Below, in pieces: positions 28,977 through 39,252 of a DNA stretch of 64,000 nt. The stretch spans positions 558,001 to 622,000 of the forward strand of contig NZ_FQZX01000001.1 in NCBI RefSeq assembly GCF_900142175.1. Reading direction: 5' to 3'. Source of the stretch: Maribacter aquivivus (GTDB lineage Bacteria > Bacteroidota > Bacteroidia > Flavobacteriales > Flavobacteriaceae). Each line of letters opens with the position of its first letter. Position 1 is the first letter of the stretch. The position numbers were made by a program, and so were the translations under genes. The notes under the pieces were generated by a model, which worked only from the letters and a program-made list of their open reading frames with translations, did no database searches and had not been told where the DNA came from.

Positions 28977-31718
28977 TTAAAAACTGAAAGCGAAATTTAA
29001 AAAATAGGTTCTACCGAAACCATACCAATACTTAGGCGCAAAAGACGGATTACCACTAAAATTATCTTGCTTTAGCTGACCATAATTACCATTTCTACTC
29101 TGCTCATAACCACCAGTTCTAAAAGTGGTGTCAAAAAGATTATTAACACTTGCAAAAACACTGATGTATTTACCTTTTTTAAGCCACGACTTACCGCCAA
29201 CCATATTCAATAAATAGAAATTATCTAATGGTTTCTGCTTTAGTAATTTTTGAACATTTTCATCTGTCGCATCAGGAAATCTTAACTGGGTTTCTGGGTC
29301 AATTAAAAAACTCTCAGTTCTCGTTATCGTAGAAATATTGGCATAGTTATTTGCGAGATAGTTTGCTGAAGCGCTTACCCACCAATATTTTGGATCTCTA
29401 TATTCTATACCTACCGCAATTGCTTTCTGCGGACCTTGCGCCAGCTTATAATCTTTAACTGCTGATTGCCCCAAAAATTTAGAACCAGATATATCAATTA
29501 AATCTTCGGTTGCACCTGCCGTATCAAAGTTAATTGTCACAAAAGGATTGCTTGCATATTCATGCTTTGCCACTGAGGCTACTAACGAAAGTTTTACAGC
29601 ACTAGATACTTGGTACTCTAAACCAAGTTCAACACCTAAATGTAATTTGTCTAAATCAGTGAGTACTTCTTGCACAAAATCTGAACCCACACCAGAATCA
29701 ACAAAAAAGAAATTTACATCTGTGGTATTTTGAAAACGGGTATAAAAACCTGTAAATCTACCCGTTAATTTTGGCATTCTAAGAAAGTAAGTAGCATCAA
29801 CACTGGTCATAGTTTCACTTTGCAAATTAGGAACTACCGTATTATTCTCCCTCGGGTTTATAAATACATTTTGTAACACCGGTGCTCTATTTATAATTGC
29901 GGTATTGACAGAAACCCAATGTCTACCTGTTATTGTGTAAGATGCGCCTGATTTTAATGACCAATTTGAAAATTTGACCTGTTCACTCTCCCCAAACGAA
30001 TTATCTATAAAACGTTCATTCTTAAACAAACCTTCTCTTTGATAATTAACTAAAGCATACTTACCGGCAACAAACGCCTTTACTTTATTATAATGCGCAT
30101 TTAACTGAGTATAGATATCGCTATTGTTTCCTTTTAAATTATAATTGTAATTAAAAACAGCACCATTACCTTTGTTTACTTCAGATGAAATATCATTTAA
30201 GGTTTCTGAAAACGTATCGATATCACGATGATACTCCGCCCCTAACAAATCATTTATTTGAGCGTAGTTTTTAGAATTTAGTTTCCTGTGGGATAGACCT
30301 AAATCGAGTTTCAAATGACTATCAATATTTATATTTGCAGTAGCCCTCGCAGTAATCTGATTATCTTTTGTGGTATCATCGTACAGCACATAAGCCGCTT
30401 CGCCAATTTGGTTTATACTGGTATTTGCTTTGTATATATTTTCCCAATCTAATTGAGGGTTTTCTACAAAGCCTTCTTCTGCTTGTATAGCACTTTCGAA
30501 GTTGGCCCCTATGGGGGAGTTCAAATAAAAACTAGGTAAATAACGGTAGTATGTAGGATCTGGATTTGGAGCATTATAATACCCTAAACGACTTCTCTTA
30601 TACACACCGGTTTGATAGCCCAAACCCGCATTTATTTGTAAACTTTTAGATTCATGATGATAGTTGATTAAGAACAATGGTTCGCGAATATGTCGCTCTC
30701 TAGAATTCCTTATTTTTCCGTTTTGTATTCCGGCATAAGGGTTATACCTATTTCCTTGTATTTCTTGCACCTCTTCTGTAATTGCAGAAGATCGCCCTCT
30801 TCTATTTGAGGCTACAATTGCTGTGGCAGATATTGTGTTTTTTTCATTTAAAAGATACTCCAATGATCCATAAACAGAATAAGAATCATACAACGTGCCA
30901 TCCATATACCCTTGTTTTGCCCAGCGTCTAGAAGCCGAAATAATATAGGCGAATTTCTCATTTTTAACTCCAGAATTATAGGTTGCCATCAGTCTGCCGC
31001 TATAGGTTCTGTTTGAGAGAGATGAAGATAGTCGAGTACCTGGTCTTAACCCAGATGGTCGTAAATCTATATTCGTATTTCCTAAAATTCCGCCAAATGT
31101 AAAATCTGACGCTTCTAAACCATTCGCATATTGTTGGTTTCTTATAACGTCATTTAATCCACCCCAGTTATTCCACTGTGGTCTGCCATCATACATTTTA
31201 TTCATTGGCAAGCCGTTTAGGTGTACTTCTCCATATTGAGAATCATATCCTCTTACCCTAAAAAATGCCTGACCAAAATCAAAAGCCGCCCTGTTTAGAA
31301 AAATATCTTTCGTTGATTGTAATAAAGCAAGAGCGTTAGAATTGATCTCATCATCTAATAACTCGTCATCGGTAATATTAATGAGGTTTATAGATTTTTC
31401 TACTGTCATATCTCTTTCCAAAAAAATTATGCCTAAATCAATATTATTGTCATCAAGAAATACAGGTATTCTTTTACTATCAAAATCGGGAGTAGAAATT
31501 TGAAGTATAAAGTCTCCTTTATTGGAAGTAATTAATTTAAATTCTCCTAATTCATTAGTAGTTATTGGTGTAAAATCTCCCTCTAAGACTACTTCTGCAT
31601 TGGCAATTACCTCACTTTTAACCCTTTCTTTTATTACCCCAGAAATTGTCGTTGCACTTTGAGCATGTAAGAAACATATTTTAACAAATAGTAATAAAAA
31701 CAGGGTATGCTTAATCAT
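28977..31718 (-). CDS. TonB-dependent receptor of the putative nucleic-acid scavenging locus
   Basis: This 913-residue transporter has a signal peptide ending FLHAQ, a CarboxypepD_reg-like domain at about 20-105, and an unusual plug: FFRVRGYDSQYGEVHLNGLP, then WNNWGGLNDVIRNQQYANGL. The barrel ends in FLNFAFSF with a terminal Phe. It is followed by the DUF5689/lamin-tail lipoprotein and is divergent from a secreted endonuclease/exonuclease/phosphatase enzyme. The trio suggests uptake of products released from extracellular nucleic acid or another phosphodiester; the cargo is inferred from context only. Confidence 0.9.
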   Translation of the reverse strand: MIKHTLFLLLFVKICFLHAQSATTISGVIKERVKSEVIANAEVVLEGDFTPITTNELGEFKLITSNKGDFILQISTPDFDSKRIPVFLDDNNIDLGIIFLERDMTVEKSINLINITDDELLDDEINSNALALLQSTKDIFLNRAAFDFGQAFFRVRGYDSQYGEVHLNGLPMNKMYDGRPQWNNWGGLNDVIRNQQYANGLEASDFTFGGILGNTNIDLRPSGLRPGTRLSSSLSNRTYSGRLMATYNSGVKNEKFAYIISASRRWAKQGYMDGTLYDSYSVYGSLEYLLNEKNTISATAIVASNRRGRSSAITEEVQEIQGNRYNPYAGIQNGKIRNSRERHIREPLFLINYHHESKSLQINAGLGYQTGVYKRSRLGYYNAPNPDPTYYRYLPSFYLNSPIGANFESAIQAEEGFVENPQLDWENIYKANTSINQIGEAAYVLYDDTTKDNQITARATANINIDSHLKLDLGLSHRKLNSKNYAQINDLLGAEYHRDIDTFSETLNDISSEVNKGNGAVFNYNYNLKGNNSDIYTQLNAHYNKVKAFVAGKYALVNYQREGLFKNERFIDNSFGESEQVKFSNWSLKSGASYTITGRHWVSVNTAIINRAPVLQNVFINPRENNTVVPNLQSETMTSVDATYFLRMPKLTGRFTGFYTRFQNTTDVNFFFVDSGVGSDFVQEVLTDLDKLHLGVELGLEYQVSSAVKLSLVASVAKHEYASNPFVTINFDTAGATEDLIDISGSKFLGQSAVKDYKLAQGPQKAIAVGIEYRDPKYWWVSASANYLANNYANISTITRTESFLIDPETQLRFPDATDENVQKLLKQKPLDNFYLLNMVGGKSWLKKGKYISVFASVNNLFDTTFRTGGYEQSRNGNYGQLKQDNFSGNPSFAPKYWYGFGRTYFLNFAFSF

Positions 31719-31748
31719 TCTATATCTTAAGACCTTACTAATGAGCTA

Positions 31749-31776
31749 TTAAGATACTATTTAAGAAATAATTAAC
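31749..31776. promoter_or_regulatory. Three TTAA-core repeats at 11-12-nt spacing between divergent genes
   Basis: TTAAG at 31749, TTAAG at 31761 and TTAAC at 31772 lie in the 107-base divergent promoter region of the TonB receptor and the secreted nuclease. An 11-nt period of TTAAC-like half-sites is typical of PhoB/PhoP-family (PHO-box) operators in several phyla. The DNA is AT-rich, so chance is possible. Confidence 0.3.
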
Positions 31777-31825
31777 GTGAAATTTCCGTATACTCGCTTA
31801 TAATTAAGACAAAATACCCTCAATA

Positions 31826-32866
31826 ATGAGATTACTACTTCTTATCTGCTTCTTTTCCCCACTACTCACATGTGCCCAAAAATCTGATACTTACCAAATT
31901 AGAACCGTTGCTTTCTATAATCTAGAGAATGTATTTGATACTAAAAATGATACTTTAATTTTTGATGATGATAGAACCCCAGAAGGAAAAGACAAGTGGA
32001 CAGAAGAACGTTATCTGAACAAAATAGAAAATATGTCGAAGGTAATTTCTGAAATTGGCTCTACCTATAATAAAACGGCACCAGATATTGTAGGGGTTTG
32101 TGAAGTAGAAAACCTAGGTGTACTTGAAGATTTGGTACATCATAAGAATTTGGCAAAATTTAATTACGGTATTGTTCATTTCGAATCTCCTGATGAACGT
32201 GGTATAGACGTCGCACTTCTATATAAAAAAAGTGCCTTCGTACCTGTTAATTTCAATAGCCATAGATTACTATTGTTTAACCTTGAAGGAAAACGAGATT
32301 ACACCAGAGATCAACTTATTGTAGAAGGATTGTTAGATAATGAAAAGGTTTACTTCATCGTAAACCATTGGCCTTCTAGAAGTGGTGGCGAAGCAAGAAG
32401 TAGACCTTTTAGATTAGAAGCTGCCAAGTTGAATAAGCGCATTATAGATTCCGTTCAAAGACAAAACATCAATGCCAAAATTATAAGCATGGGAGATTTT
32501 AACGATGATCCTATAGACCCGAGTTTTAAAAAAATATTACAGGTTAAAAAAAATTCTAAGAATCTAGATTCCTTAAGCCTTTACGGACCTATGGAAAAAC
32601 TATATAAAAAAGGAAGAGGCTCTTTAGCCTATCGCGATAAGTGGAATTTGTTTGATCAATTATATATGACATCTTCGCTAATAGACAACAAGAGAGAAGG
32701 TTATAGTTATTGGAAAGTAGGCATATTTACCCCTGAATACTTAATGGATCCCAAAGGAAAATATAAAGGTTACCCGTTACGGACTTATGCAGGCGGAAGT
32801 TATATTGGTGGCTATAGCGATCATTTTCCTGTATATCTGCACCTGATTAAAAAAGTTAATCCATAA
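31826..32866 (+). CDS. Secreted endonuclease/exonuclease/phosphatase-family enzyme
   Basis: The 346-residue protein has a signal peptide with TCAQ at its end, so it acts outside the cytoplasm. EEP-fold motifs are complete: FYNLENVFD, VGVCEVENLGVLEDL with the metal-binding Glu, DVALLYKK, VNHWPSRSGG, MGDFNDDP with the Asp/Asn pair, and SDHFPVYL with the catalytic Asp-His. It is a Mg-dependent phosphodiesterase or nuclease. It is divergent from the TonB receptor and DUF5689/LTD lipoprotein, and the shared promoter suggests joint control. A strong hairpin terminator follows. Confidence 0.92.
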   Translation: MRLLLLICFFSPLLTCAQKSDTYQIRTVAFYNLENVFDTKNDTLIFDDDRTPEGKDKWTEERYLNKIENMSKVISEIGSTYNKTAPDIVGVCEVENLGVLEDLVHHKNLAKFNYGIVHFESPDERGIDVALLYKKSAFVPVNFNSHRLLLFNLEGKRDYTRDQLIVEGLLDNEKVYFIVNHWPSRSGGEARSRPFRLEAAKLNKRIIDSVQRQNINAKIISMGDFNDDPIDPSFKKILQVKKNSKNLDSLSLYGPMEKLYKKGRGSLAYRDKWNLFDQLYMTSSLIDNKREGYSYWKVGIFTPEYLMDPKGKYKGYPLRTYAGGSYIGGYSDHFPVYLHLIKKVNP

Positions 32867-32868
32867 AA

Positions 32869-32900
32869 AAAGAACCTAATAATATTGTATTAGGTTCTTT
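32869..32900. terminator. Bidirectional terminator between the nuclease and the cytochrome-like gene
   Basis: A 12-bp perfect stem (AAAGAACCTAAT and its complement at 32889-32900) with an 8-base loop lies 3 bases after the nuclease stop. A-rich and T-rich flanks allow it to act on both strands, and the gene on the other strand ends 25 bases away. Confidence 0.8.
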
Positions 32901-32924
32901 ATCATCTTTTTAAATACTCTAATC

Positions 32925-33365
32925 TTAGTTAAACCATTGTCCCCAAGGAATTCTACTTAGAATAAGAAGTAAGCCTATTGAATAGAAAATAGCAATACTT
33001 TTAAATTTTTTAGCTCCGTCAACAAATTTCTTATGTCTTGACCAACCAATGGTTATTGATGCAATTGCCAATATATTAATGAAAGGATGCTCAACTGCCA
33101 ATAAACGAGCCGTAGAAGTTAAACCACCCATGCCAAACTCTTGTATTGCGCTTAAGCCACTTGGAGAAACAAAATATAATATTAGCCCTACCAATAATTG
33201 AATATGGCATAAAATAAGTGCAAATAGGCTTAATCTAAGATCTTTACCCATATTAAAAATTCGTTTACCTAAAAGACCTGAAATAGCATTAATAACTGCT
33301 AAAATCAATACAGCCAATGCTATATAAGCCAAGTATGAATGTAGCATGTGAATAGTTTCGTACAT
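32925..33365 (-). CDS. Four-helix inner-membrane protein, cytochrome-b-like
   Basis: The 146-residue protein has four hydrophobic helices (about 10-30, 45-68, 90-108, 122-140). Histidines near the membrane faces (IHMLHSYLAY, ILCHIQLLVG, VEHPFINI, RHKKF) are placed as possible haem ligands, and the family is often labelled cytochrome b in Flavobacteriaceae. I cannot confirm haem binding. It is monocistronic, between two terminators. Confidence 0.7.
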   Translation of the reverse strand: MYETIHMLHSYLAYIALAVLILAVINAISGLLGKRIFNMGKDLRLSLFALILCHIQLLVGLILYFVSPSGLSAIQEFGMGGLTSTARLLAVEHPFINILAIASITIGWSRHKKFVDGAKKFKSIAIFYSIGLLLILSRIPWGQWFN

Positions 33366-33410
33366 AGTTCTAATTTTAAGTTTTAAATGTAATGAATTTT
33401 GAGCATAAAA

Positions 33411-33436
33411 AAACCCTGACTTTACAGTCAGGGTTT
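33411..33436 (-). terminator. Terminator of the TonB receptor at 33459-36161
   Basis: An 11-bp perfect stem (AAACCCTGACT with its complement) and a 4-base loop are followed on the minus strand by a T-run. It begins 22 bases after the receptor stop. Confidence 0.85.
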
Positions 33437-33458
33437 AATATTTATAGTAATTGAATTA

Positions 33459-36161
33459 TTAGAAACTGTAACGAGCGCTTACGTTAAAAGTTCTTCCAAA
33501 TCCAAAGAATACTTTATTATCAGTAGAAATTCCTTCATAAGTAGCTCCATTACCTTCTGCAAACGTGTTTGTTAAAGATTCAGCAATATACTCTGTATCA
33601 AAAAGATTGTTAACGTTAGCTGCAATACTTAGTTTGTTGCTTCCTCCAAAACCAAAAGTGTAATAAGCACCTAAGTCAAAAAGAGTATAACTTGGCAAAC
33701 GTAGTGAACCTTGGTTATCAGCAGAATCAAAATCTTCAGCATTTAAGAATGCATATAATCTTGACGCATTGTAAAGATTTGCACTAATTTTAAGATCTTC
33801 TATTGGTCTAATGATCATTTCTAAGTTAGTTGTGAACTGAGCAGCATCTCCAACTTTAACACCATCTAAGAATAAAGTTACATCTGGATCAATAACATTT
33901 CTATCATCATCTAAAGCTTGACCGAATGCATTACCTGAATATTCCCAATCACCTAAAGAAAGCATTCCTCTAAACTGTACAACATCTGATGCACGGTAGT
34001 CAGCTTCTATCTCGATACCTTGGTGAATTTGTTCTACACCGTTAATGTTCGCGTTACCTTCATCTCCTGTAGGAGTTTCAACACCAATGCTAACGAATCT
34101 ATCTTTCCAAGTAGTTCTGTATATATTAACTTTAGCTCTGAAATCACCAAGATTAAGACCGTAACCCATTTCTAAACCAAGTACTTTCTCGTTGGTCAAA
34201 TCTGGATTTAATTCATTTTGAAAGTTGATATAAACTGCATCAAACTGAGGTTGTTTTGAATAATAACCAGCATTAAAGAATACGTTATTAGCTTCATTCA
34301 AGTTAAAGTTAGCACCACCTTTAATGTTTCCACCTAAGATGTTCTCCCAATCTGTTTCTTGTAAAGGATCAGAATCTAAATAGTTAAAATAATCAATTCT
34401 CTTAAATCCTTGATTAGAAATACCACCCTGAAGAAAACCAGATACTATACCATCAGTATATTCTACCTGACCAAAAGCACCTGTCCATCTTACTAGACCA
34501 TCGTTGTAATAATCAATTTTTTCTTCATCATCAATGCTCTTAAATACATTAACAATTGATGAAAAATCTGAATCTACAGCACCATCTTGACGAACAATAT
34601 GGTTTGGATTGTTGATATTATCATCATCAAAATAACCATCTGCTCCTAAAAGATTATCTAATCTTCTGTAGTGTATACCTTTATAACTTCTTAAATCCAC
34701 TCCAACATCATAATTCCACTTTTCATTGATTTGAGTATTCAAGTTAGCGATAACACCAAACCAGTTGTGTGAGTTGATAGAAGCTCTTCTAGCTAAACCA
34801 TCACCAAAACTTGTTGTAATATATTCACCATCACCATTTGCAGATAATTGGTAATCGTTACCATCGTAAAAAGTAACCGCCTCACCACCGTTAAAACGAG
34901 AAATTAAATCGTAATCAACCTGCCCTGTTTCAGGAATTCTATATCTACTAGAACTAGCAAAACCAAAGCTTGGTCCTGAACCAATATCACCAGTACCACC
35001 ACCACGACCAAAAGATGCGTAAGCAGAAGTTGATAATGTTGATTTTTCAGATGCTTTCCATTCCCAAGTTAAAGATGTAATAGGCTTATGATAAAAATTT
35101 CTTCTCCAACCAAATTCTTCACCGTTCAAAGTACCACCATTATAGTTATATTTTGCACCATACTCTAAGTGATCAGCTAAAGTTGCCACATTAAAGAAAC
35201 TTGATGTTCTTTGATTGTGAACCTGAGGAGCACCTGTTAATACAAACTGAAAATTATGCTTTTCATTAGGCTCGTAACCCAAACCAATAAAATAGTTGTA
35301 ACCTTCAAATTCCGTTCCTTGAATATAACCATCACCTGCTGTTCTACCTAATAAAATAGATGCAGCAAAACCTTTATCAGATTTTCCAGTATTGTATGCA
35401 ACAGTAGTTTTTAAGTAGCCATCATTACCACCACCTAAAGTTACTGTACCACCTTCTTCTTGTTCGGTAGACTTTGTAATAACATTAATAGTACCACCTA
35501 CAGATGATATAGCTAATTTAGAAGAACCTAAACCTCTTTGAACTTGCATAGCAGTAGTAACATCACCTAAACCAGCCCAGTTACTCCAATATACAGCTCC
35601 ATTTTCCATATCGTTAACTGGAATACCGTTAACCATTACAGCAGTGTTTCTAGAATCAAAACCTCTTACATTAACTCTACCGTCACCAAAACCACCACCC
35701 GTTTTGGTAGCATATATAGAAGGAGTAGATTTAAGTATCTCAGGTAATTCTTGAGAACCTAATTTTTCTTGTATCTCAGAAGCTTTAATAGTTGAAACAG
35801 CTACAGGAGTTTCTCTATCCTTTGCTATATCTAAAATTCCAGTTACAACAACACCTTCTAATTCTTCAGCATTAGGCTCCAAAACAATAGAACCAATATT
35901 TCCTGAAGCAGTAAAAGCAACTTGCTTTGAATTAAAACCGATGTAAGAAATTACTAAAGTTCCAGATGCAGAACTTGTGTTAATTGTAAAATTACCATCA
36001 AAATCAGTTGATGTTCCATTTGTTGTTCCTTTTACTATTACTGTAGCACCTGGCAACGGACTATTTGAGTCGCCATCTAATACAGTACCAGTAATTGGTC
36101 CTTGTGAAAAAGCAGTTACGGTCATTAAAAATGCCGCTAATGCAAAATACATTTTTTTCAT
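33459..36161 (-). CDS. Stand-alone TonB-dependent receptor with carboxypeptidase-regulatory-like domain
   Basis: This 900-residue transporter has a signal ending VTAFSQ, a CarboxypepD_reg-like domain at about 21-105 (GTVLDGDSNSPLPGATV), and a plug with VNVRGFDSRNTAVMVNGIPV and YWSNWAGLGDVTTAMQVQRG. The plug resembles that of the receptor at 28977-31718 (RGYDSQ.., WNNWGGLNDV), so the two are close relatives. It ends NVSARYSF. It has its own terminator and no SusD, lipoprotein or enzyme partner. A tandem AACGTTAA repeat lies upstream. Confidence 0.92.
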   Translation of the reverse strand: MKKMYFALAAFLMTVTAFSQGPITGTVLDGDSNSPLPGATVIVKGTTNGTSTDFDGNFTINTSSASGTLVISYIGFNSKQVAFTASGNIGSIVLEPNAEELEGVVVTGILDIAKDRETPVAVSTIKASEIQEKLGSQELPEILKSTPSIYATKTGGGFGDGRVNVRGFDSRNTAVMVNGIPVNDMENGAVYWSNWAGLGDVTTAMQVQRGLGSSKLAISSVGGTINVITKSTEQEEGGTVTLGGGNDGYLKTTVAYNTGKSDKGFAASILLGRTAGDGYIQGTEFEGYNYFIGLGYEPNEKHNFQFVLTGAPQVHNQRTSSFFNVATLADHLEYGAKYNYNGGTLNGEEFGWRRNFYHKPITSLTWEWKASEKSTLSTSAYASFGRGGGTGDIGSGPSFGFASSSRYRIPETGQVDYDLISRFNGGEAVTFYDGNDYQLSANGDGEYITTSFGDGLARRASINSHNWFGVIANLNTQINEKWNYDVGVDLRSYKGIHYRRLDNLLGADGYFDDDNINNPNHIVRQDGAVDSDFSSIVNVFKSIDDEEKIDYYNDGLVRWTGAFGQVEYTDGIVSGFLQGGISNQGFKRIDYFNYLDSDPLQETDWENILGGNIKGGANFNLNEANNVFFNAGYYSKQPQFDAVYINFQNELNPDLTNEKVLGLEMGYGLNLGDFRAKVNIYRTTWKDRFVSIGVETPTGDEGNANINGVEQIHQGIEIEADYRASDVVQFRGMLSLGDWEYSGNAFGQALDDDRNVIDPDVTLFLDGVKVGDAAQFTTNLEMIIRPIEDLKISANLYNASRLYAFLNAEDFDSADNQGSLRLPSYTLFDLGAYYTFGFGGSNKLSIAANVNNLFDTEYIAESLTNTFAEGNGATYEGISTDNKVFFGFGRTFNVSARYSF

Positions 36162-36222
36162 TTTCTTCGAGTATTTGTTAGTTTTTTAACTTGCTGCAAA
36201 AGTCAATTATTTTTAAACCTCC

Positions 36223-36241
36223 AACGTTAAGAGAACGTTAA
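36223..36241. promoter_or_regulatory. Tandem AACGTTAA repeat with 11-nt period upstream of the TonB receptor
   Basis: AACGTTAA occurs at 36223-36230 and again at 36234-36241, exactly one helical turn apart and about 65-80 bases before the receptor start. Read on the minus strand this is TTAACGTT twice. The layout (direct repeat, 11-nt step, TTAAC core) is that of an OmpR/PhoB-family operator. Confidence 0.45.
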
Positions 36242-36332
36242 ATCAGCAAGACAAAAATACCTAAAAACCAAACACAATTTATGTGAAAATGAAATAGTTA
36301 TCCATTTAATAGGAACTTTACAGTATTAAGAA

Positions 36333-37970
36333 TTATTTCTTAAAATATTGCAAAAGTCTCAATGTAGAACTGTCGTGATCAGAAATATCTGAATTGTTAA
36401 TATCATCTAGAATAGTACCAGCGAGCTGTTTTCCTAATTCTACACCCCATTGATCATAACTAAATATGTTCCAAATCACTCCTTGTACAAAAATCTTATG
36501 CTCATATAAAGCTATTAAAGAGCCTAAACTTTTTGGAGTCAGCTTATTCATTAAAATAGTATTAGTAGGTTTGTTACCCGCAAATACCTTGAACGAAGCT
36601 AGCTTATTAATTTCTGCTTCAGATAAATCTTTAGTCTTTAATTCTGCAACTACTTCTTCTTTAGTTTTACCATTCATTAAAGCCTCGGTCTGTGCGAAAT
36701 AATTTGCCATCAATTTATTATGATGGTCCTTATCGCCATGTAAAGAATGTTTGAAACCAATAAAGTCTGTTGGTATTAATTTAGTACCCTGGTGTATTAA
36801 CTGAAAAAAGGCATGCTGAGAATTTGTACCTGGTTCTCCCCAAATAATAGTTCCTGTTTCATAACCAACTTTATTACCAGCTCTATCTACACTTTTACCA
36901 TTACTTTCCATTATACCCTGCTGTAAGTAGGCTGAAAATCTACTTAAATATTGTGCATAAGGAATTATTGCCTCTGTCTCTGCACCATAAAAGTTATTAT
37001 ACCAAACACTTATTAGTGCCATAACAACCGGAATGTTCTCTGAGAATTCGGTTTCCTTAAAATGTACATCGGTTTCATTGGCACCTTGTAACATTGCATC
37101 AAAGTTATCATAACCAACCGCCAAGGCAATTGTTAATCCAACAGCACTCCACAAAGAGAATCTACCACCTACCCAGTCCCACATTGGGAATACATTAGCA
37201 GCGTCTATACCGAATTCAGCAATTTTTTCACTATTAGTTGATACCGCAGCAAAGTGCTTTGCAATATCTTCTTGCGTACCATGATTCAAAAACCACTTCT
37301 TAATAGTAGTAGCGTTACTTAATGTTTCTTGTGTTGTAAAAGTTTTAGAAACTACAACGAACAACGTTGTCTCAGGATCTAATGTTTTTAAGATTTCATG
37401 AACATGATCACCATCTACATTACTAACAAAATGTATAGACAATTGGTTCTTATAAAATTTCAACGCTTCAGTTACCATTGCAGGACCTAGATCTGAACCG
37501 CCAATACCTATATTTACTACATCGGTAAATGCCTTACCGGTATATCCTTTTAATTCGCCATTGATTACAGAGTTGGTAAATTCTTTAATATGCTCTTTTA
37601 CCTCATATATCTCTGGCATTACATTTTCACCATCAACCAAAACAACATCGTCCCTTTTAGCACGAAGTGCTGTATGCAAAACAGCTCTGCCTTCTGTTTC
37701 GTTGATTAGATCTCCACCAAAATAATCTTTTATAGCTCCTTTTAAATTTACCTCATCAGCCAATTTAAGCAACATCTGCATTGTCTCCTCTGATATTCTG
37801 TTTTTTGAATAATCAAAAAGGAAATCATTCCACTGTAATGTGAATTTTTCAGCTCTTTTTGCATCCGAAGAAAACAAACTTCTCAGATGCGTACCTTTAG
37901 TTTCTTCGTAATGAGCCGTTAATTTCTTCCAAATATCAGTTTGCTGTGGGTTTATTTTATTTAGTGCCAT
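36333..37970 (-). CDS. pgi: Glucose-6-phosphate isomerase
   Basis: Pgi interconverts glucose-6-phosphate and fructose-6-phosphate in glycolysis and gluconeogenesis. The 545-residue length fits the bacterial/eukaryotic classic family. Signatures are [23 protein letters not shown], the first PGI pattern [14 protein letters not shown], and the second pattern near the C-terminus (GVELGKQLA). The catalytic Glu is in WGEPGTN and the Lys in EHKIFVQG. Its first codons overlap the end of the M23 peptidase gene by 14 bases, so it is the last gene of a four-gene unit. Confidence 0.98.
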   Translation of the reverse strand: MALNKINPQQTDIWKKLTAHYEETKGTHLRSLFSSDAKRAEKFTLQWNDFLFDYSKNRISEETMQMLLKLADEVNLKGAIKDYFGGDLINETEGRAVLHTALRAKRDDVVLVDGENVMPEIYEVKEHIKEFTNSVINGELKGYTGKAFTDVVNIGIGGSDLGPAMVTEALKFYKNQLSIHFVSNVDGDHVHEILKTLDPETTLFVVVSKTFTTQETLSNATTIKKWFLNHGTQEDIAKHFAAVSTNSEKIAEFGIDAANVFPMWDWVGGRFSLWSAVGLTIALAVGYDNFDAMLQGANETDVHFKETEFSENIPVVMALISVWYNNFYGAETEAIIPYAQYLSRFSAYLQQGIMESNGKSVDRAGNKVGYETGTIIWGEPGTNSQHAFFQLIHQGTKLIPTDFIGFKHSLHGDKDHHNKLMANYFAQTEALMNGKTKEEVVAELKTKDLSEAEINKLASFKVFAGNKPTNTILMNKLTPKSLGSLIALYEHKIFVQGVIWNIFSYDQWGVELGKQLAGTILDDINNSDISDHDSSTLRLLQYFKK

Positions 37971-39252
37971 TTTCTTGATTAAGTGTTAGTAAATCCTCGT
38001 CTTCTTCTATTAAAACTTTAGGATAGATTATACAATCTAATTGTTCTTTATATGTTGCGATATACGCGAAGTATTCTTCTTTTAAGCTATCATGTAAAGG
38101 CTCTGCTTGCGGTAGTTCTTCTTGCAATGGATCCACTTGTTTACCATTTTTCCAAAAGCGATAGCACACATGTGGTCCACCTGTATTACCTGTCATACCA
38201 ATCCATCCAATTACATCTCCCTGACGCACAAACTCACCCTTCTTTACCTTTTGAGCTTTCATGTGTAGATACTGTGTTGAATACGTACCATTATGTCTGA
38301 TCTTAACATATTTACCATTACCGCCTCTTCTTGTAGACTCTACAACAGTACCATCTGCTGTAGCCATAATTGGTGTACCTATAGGCGCCGCATAATCTGT
38401 TCCTTTATGTGGTCGTAATTTATAACCGTAGTATTTTATTCTTCTTTTAAGATTGTACCTAGAAGATAATCTACCATACTCAACTGGCATTCTTAAAAAC
38501 GTTCTCCTTAGGTTATTTGCATTCTCATCAAAGTAATCAACCAAACTTCTTAGCGAATCATTTTCATAAGCGAAGGCATATATAGGTTTGCCATTATGCT
38601 CAAAATATGCTGCTTCAATAGGCTCTGCACCTGCATATACCGTATCATTTATAAATTTCTCATTGTAGATGATCTTAAACTTATCGTTCTTTTGTAATCT
38701 AGAGAAATCAATTGTCCATGCATACACATTAGCTAGGTTATGCGTAACGTTATAATCTACACCCTGTTCTAATATAGCTTCTGACAAACTAGATTCTATT
38801 ACTCCCGAAACTTCTCGCTGAACAAATTTAACCTTATTCTTATCCTTATATACATTAACACTATCGCGTAAATCTACAACGGTAAAGTTAATTGGATCGT
38901 TCTCATAAATAAATACCTGTGCTTGTGCTGTGGTATCTTTAGATTGCAAAATAGTGTATGGCTTACCTACACGAATTTTACGAACGTCAAAACTATCTTT
39001 AAAATTCTCTGAAATAGCCAGAACCTTTGGATAGTCTACTTTATTCTTCTGCATTAATTCACCAAAACTATCGCCATATTTAATAGTATCTAACTTAACA
39101 TTGAATTCGTCTAAATTAAAACCAAATCTCTCATTTACTTGTGGCACTTCAGCAACCTTAACATTTTGAGCTACGTCTTTCTTCTCATTATCGGCGTCTT
39201 TGCATGATGCAATTACTATTAATGCCAATAATACTCCCCAATACTTCTGCAT
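37957..39252 (-). CDS. M23 family metallopeptidase lipoprotein
   Basis: The 431-residue protein has a lipobox ending VIASC (Cys17) and a C-terminal LytM/M23 domain at about 285-385. Zinc-ligand motifs are complete: [15 protein letters not shown] (H-x3-D) and STQYLHMK. Such proteins cleave peptidoglycan cross-bridges, or act as activators when degenerate; the motifs here suggest an active enzyme. The long N-terminal part includes an OapA/LysM-like segment ([13 protein letters not shown]). It starts one base before the stop of the dioxygenase-like gene and overlaps pgi at its end. Confidence 0.93.
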   Translation of the reverse strand: MQKYWGVLLALIVIASCKDADNEKKDVAQNVKVAEVPQVNERFGFNLDEFNVKLDTIKYGDSFGELMQKNKVDYPKVLAISENFKDSFDVRKIRVGKPYTILQSKDTTAQAQVFIYENDPINFTVVDLRDSVNVYKDKNKVKFVQREVSGVIESSLSEAILEQGVDYNVTHNLANVYAWTIDFSRLQKNDKFKIIYNEKFINDTVYAGAEPIEAAYFEHNGKPIYAFAYENDSLRSLVDYFDENANNLRRTFLRMPVEYGRLSSRYNLKRRIKYYGYKLRPHKGTDYAAPIGTPIMATADGTVVESTRRGGNGKYVKIRHNGTYSTQYLHMKAQKVKKGEFVRQGDVIGWIGMTGNTGGPHVCYRFWKNGKQVDPLQEELPQAEPLHDSLKEEYFAYIATYKEQLDCIIYPKVLIEEDEDLLTLNQENGTK

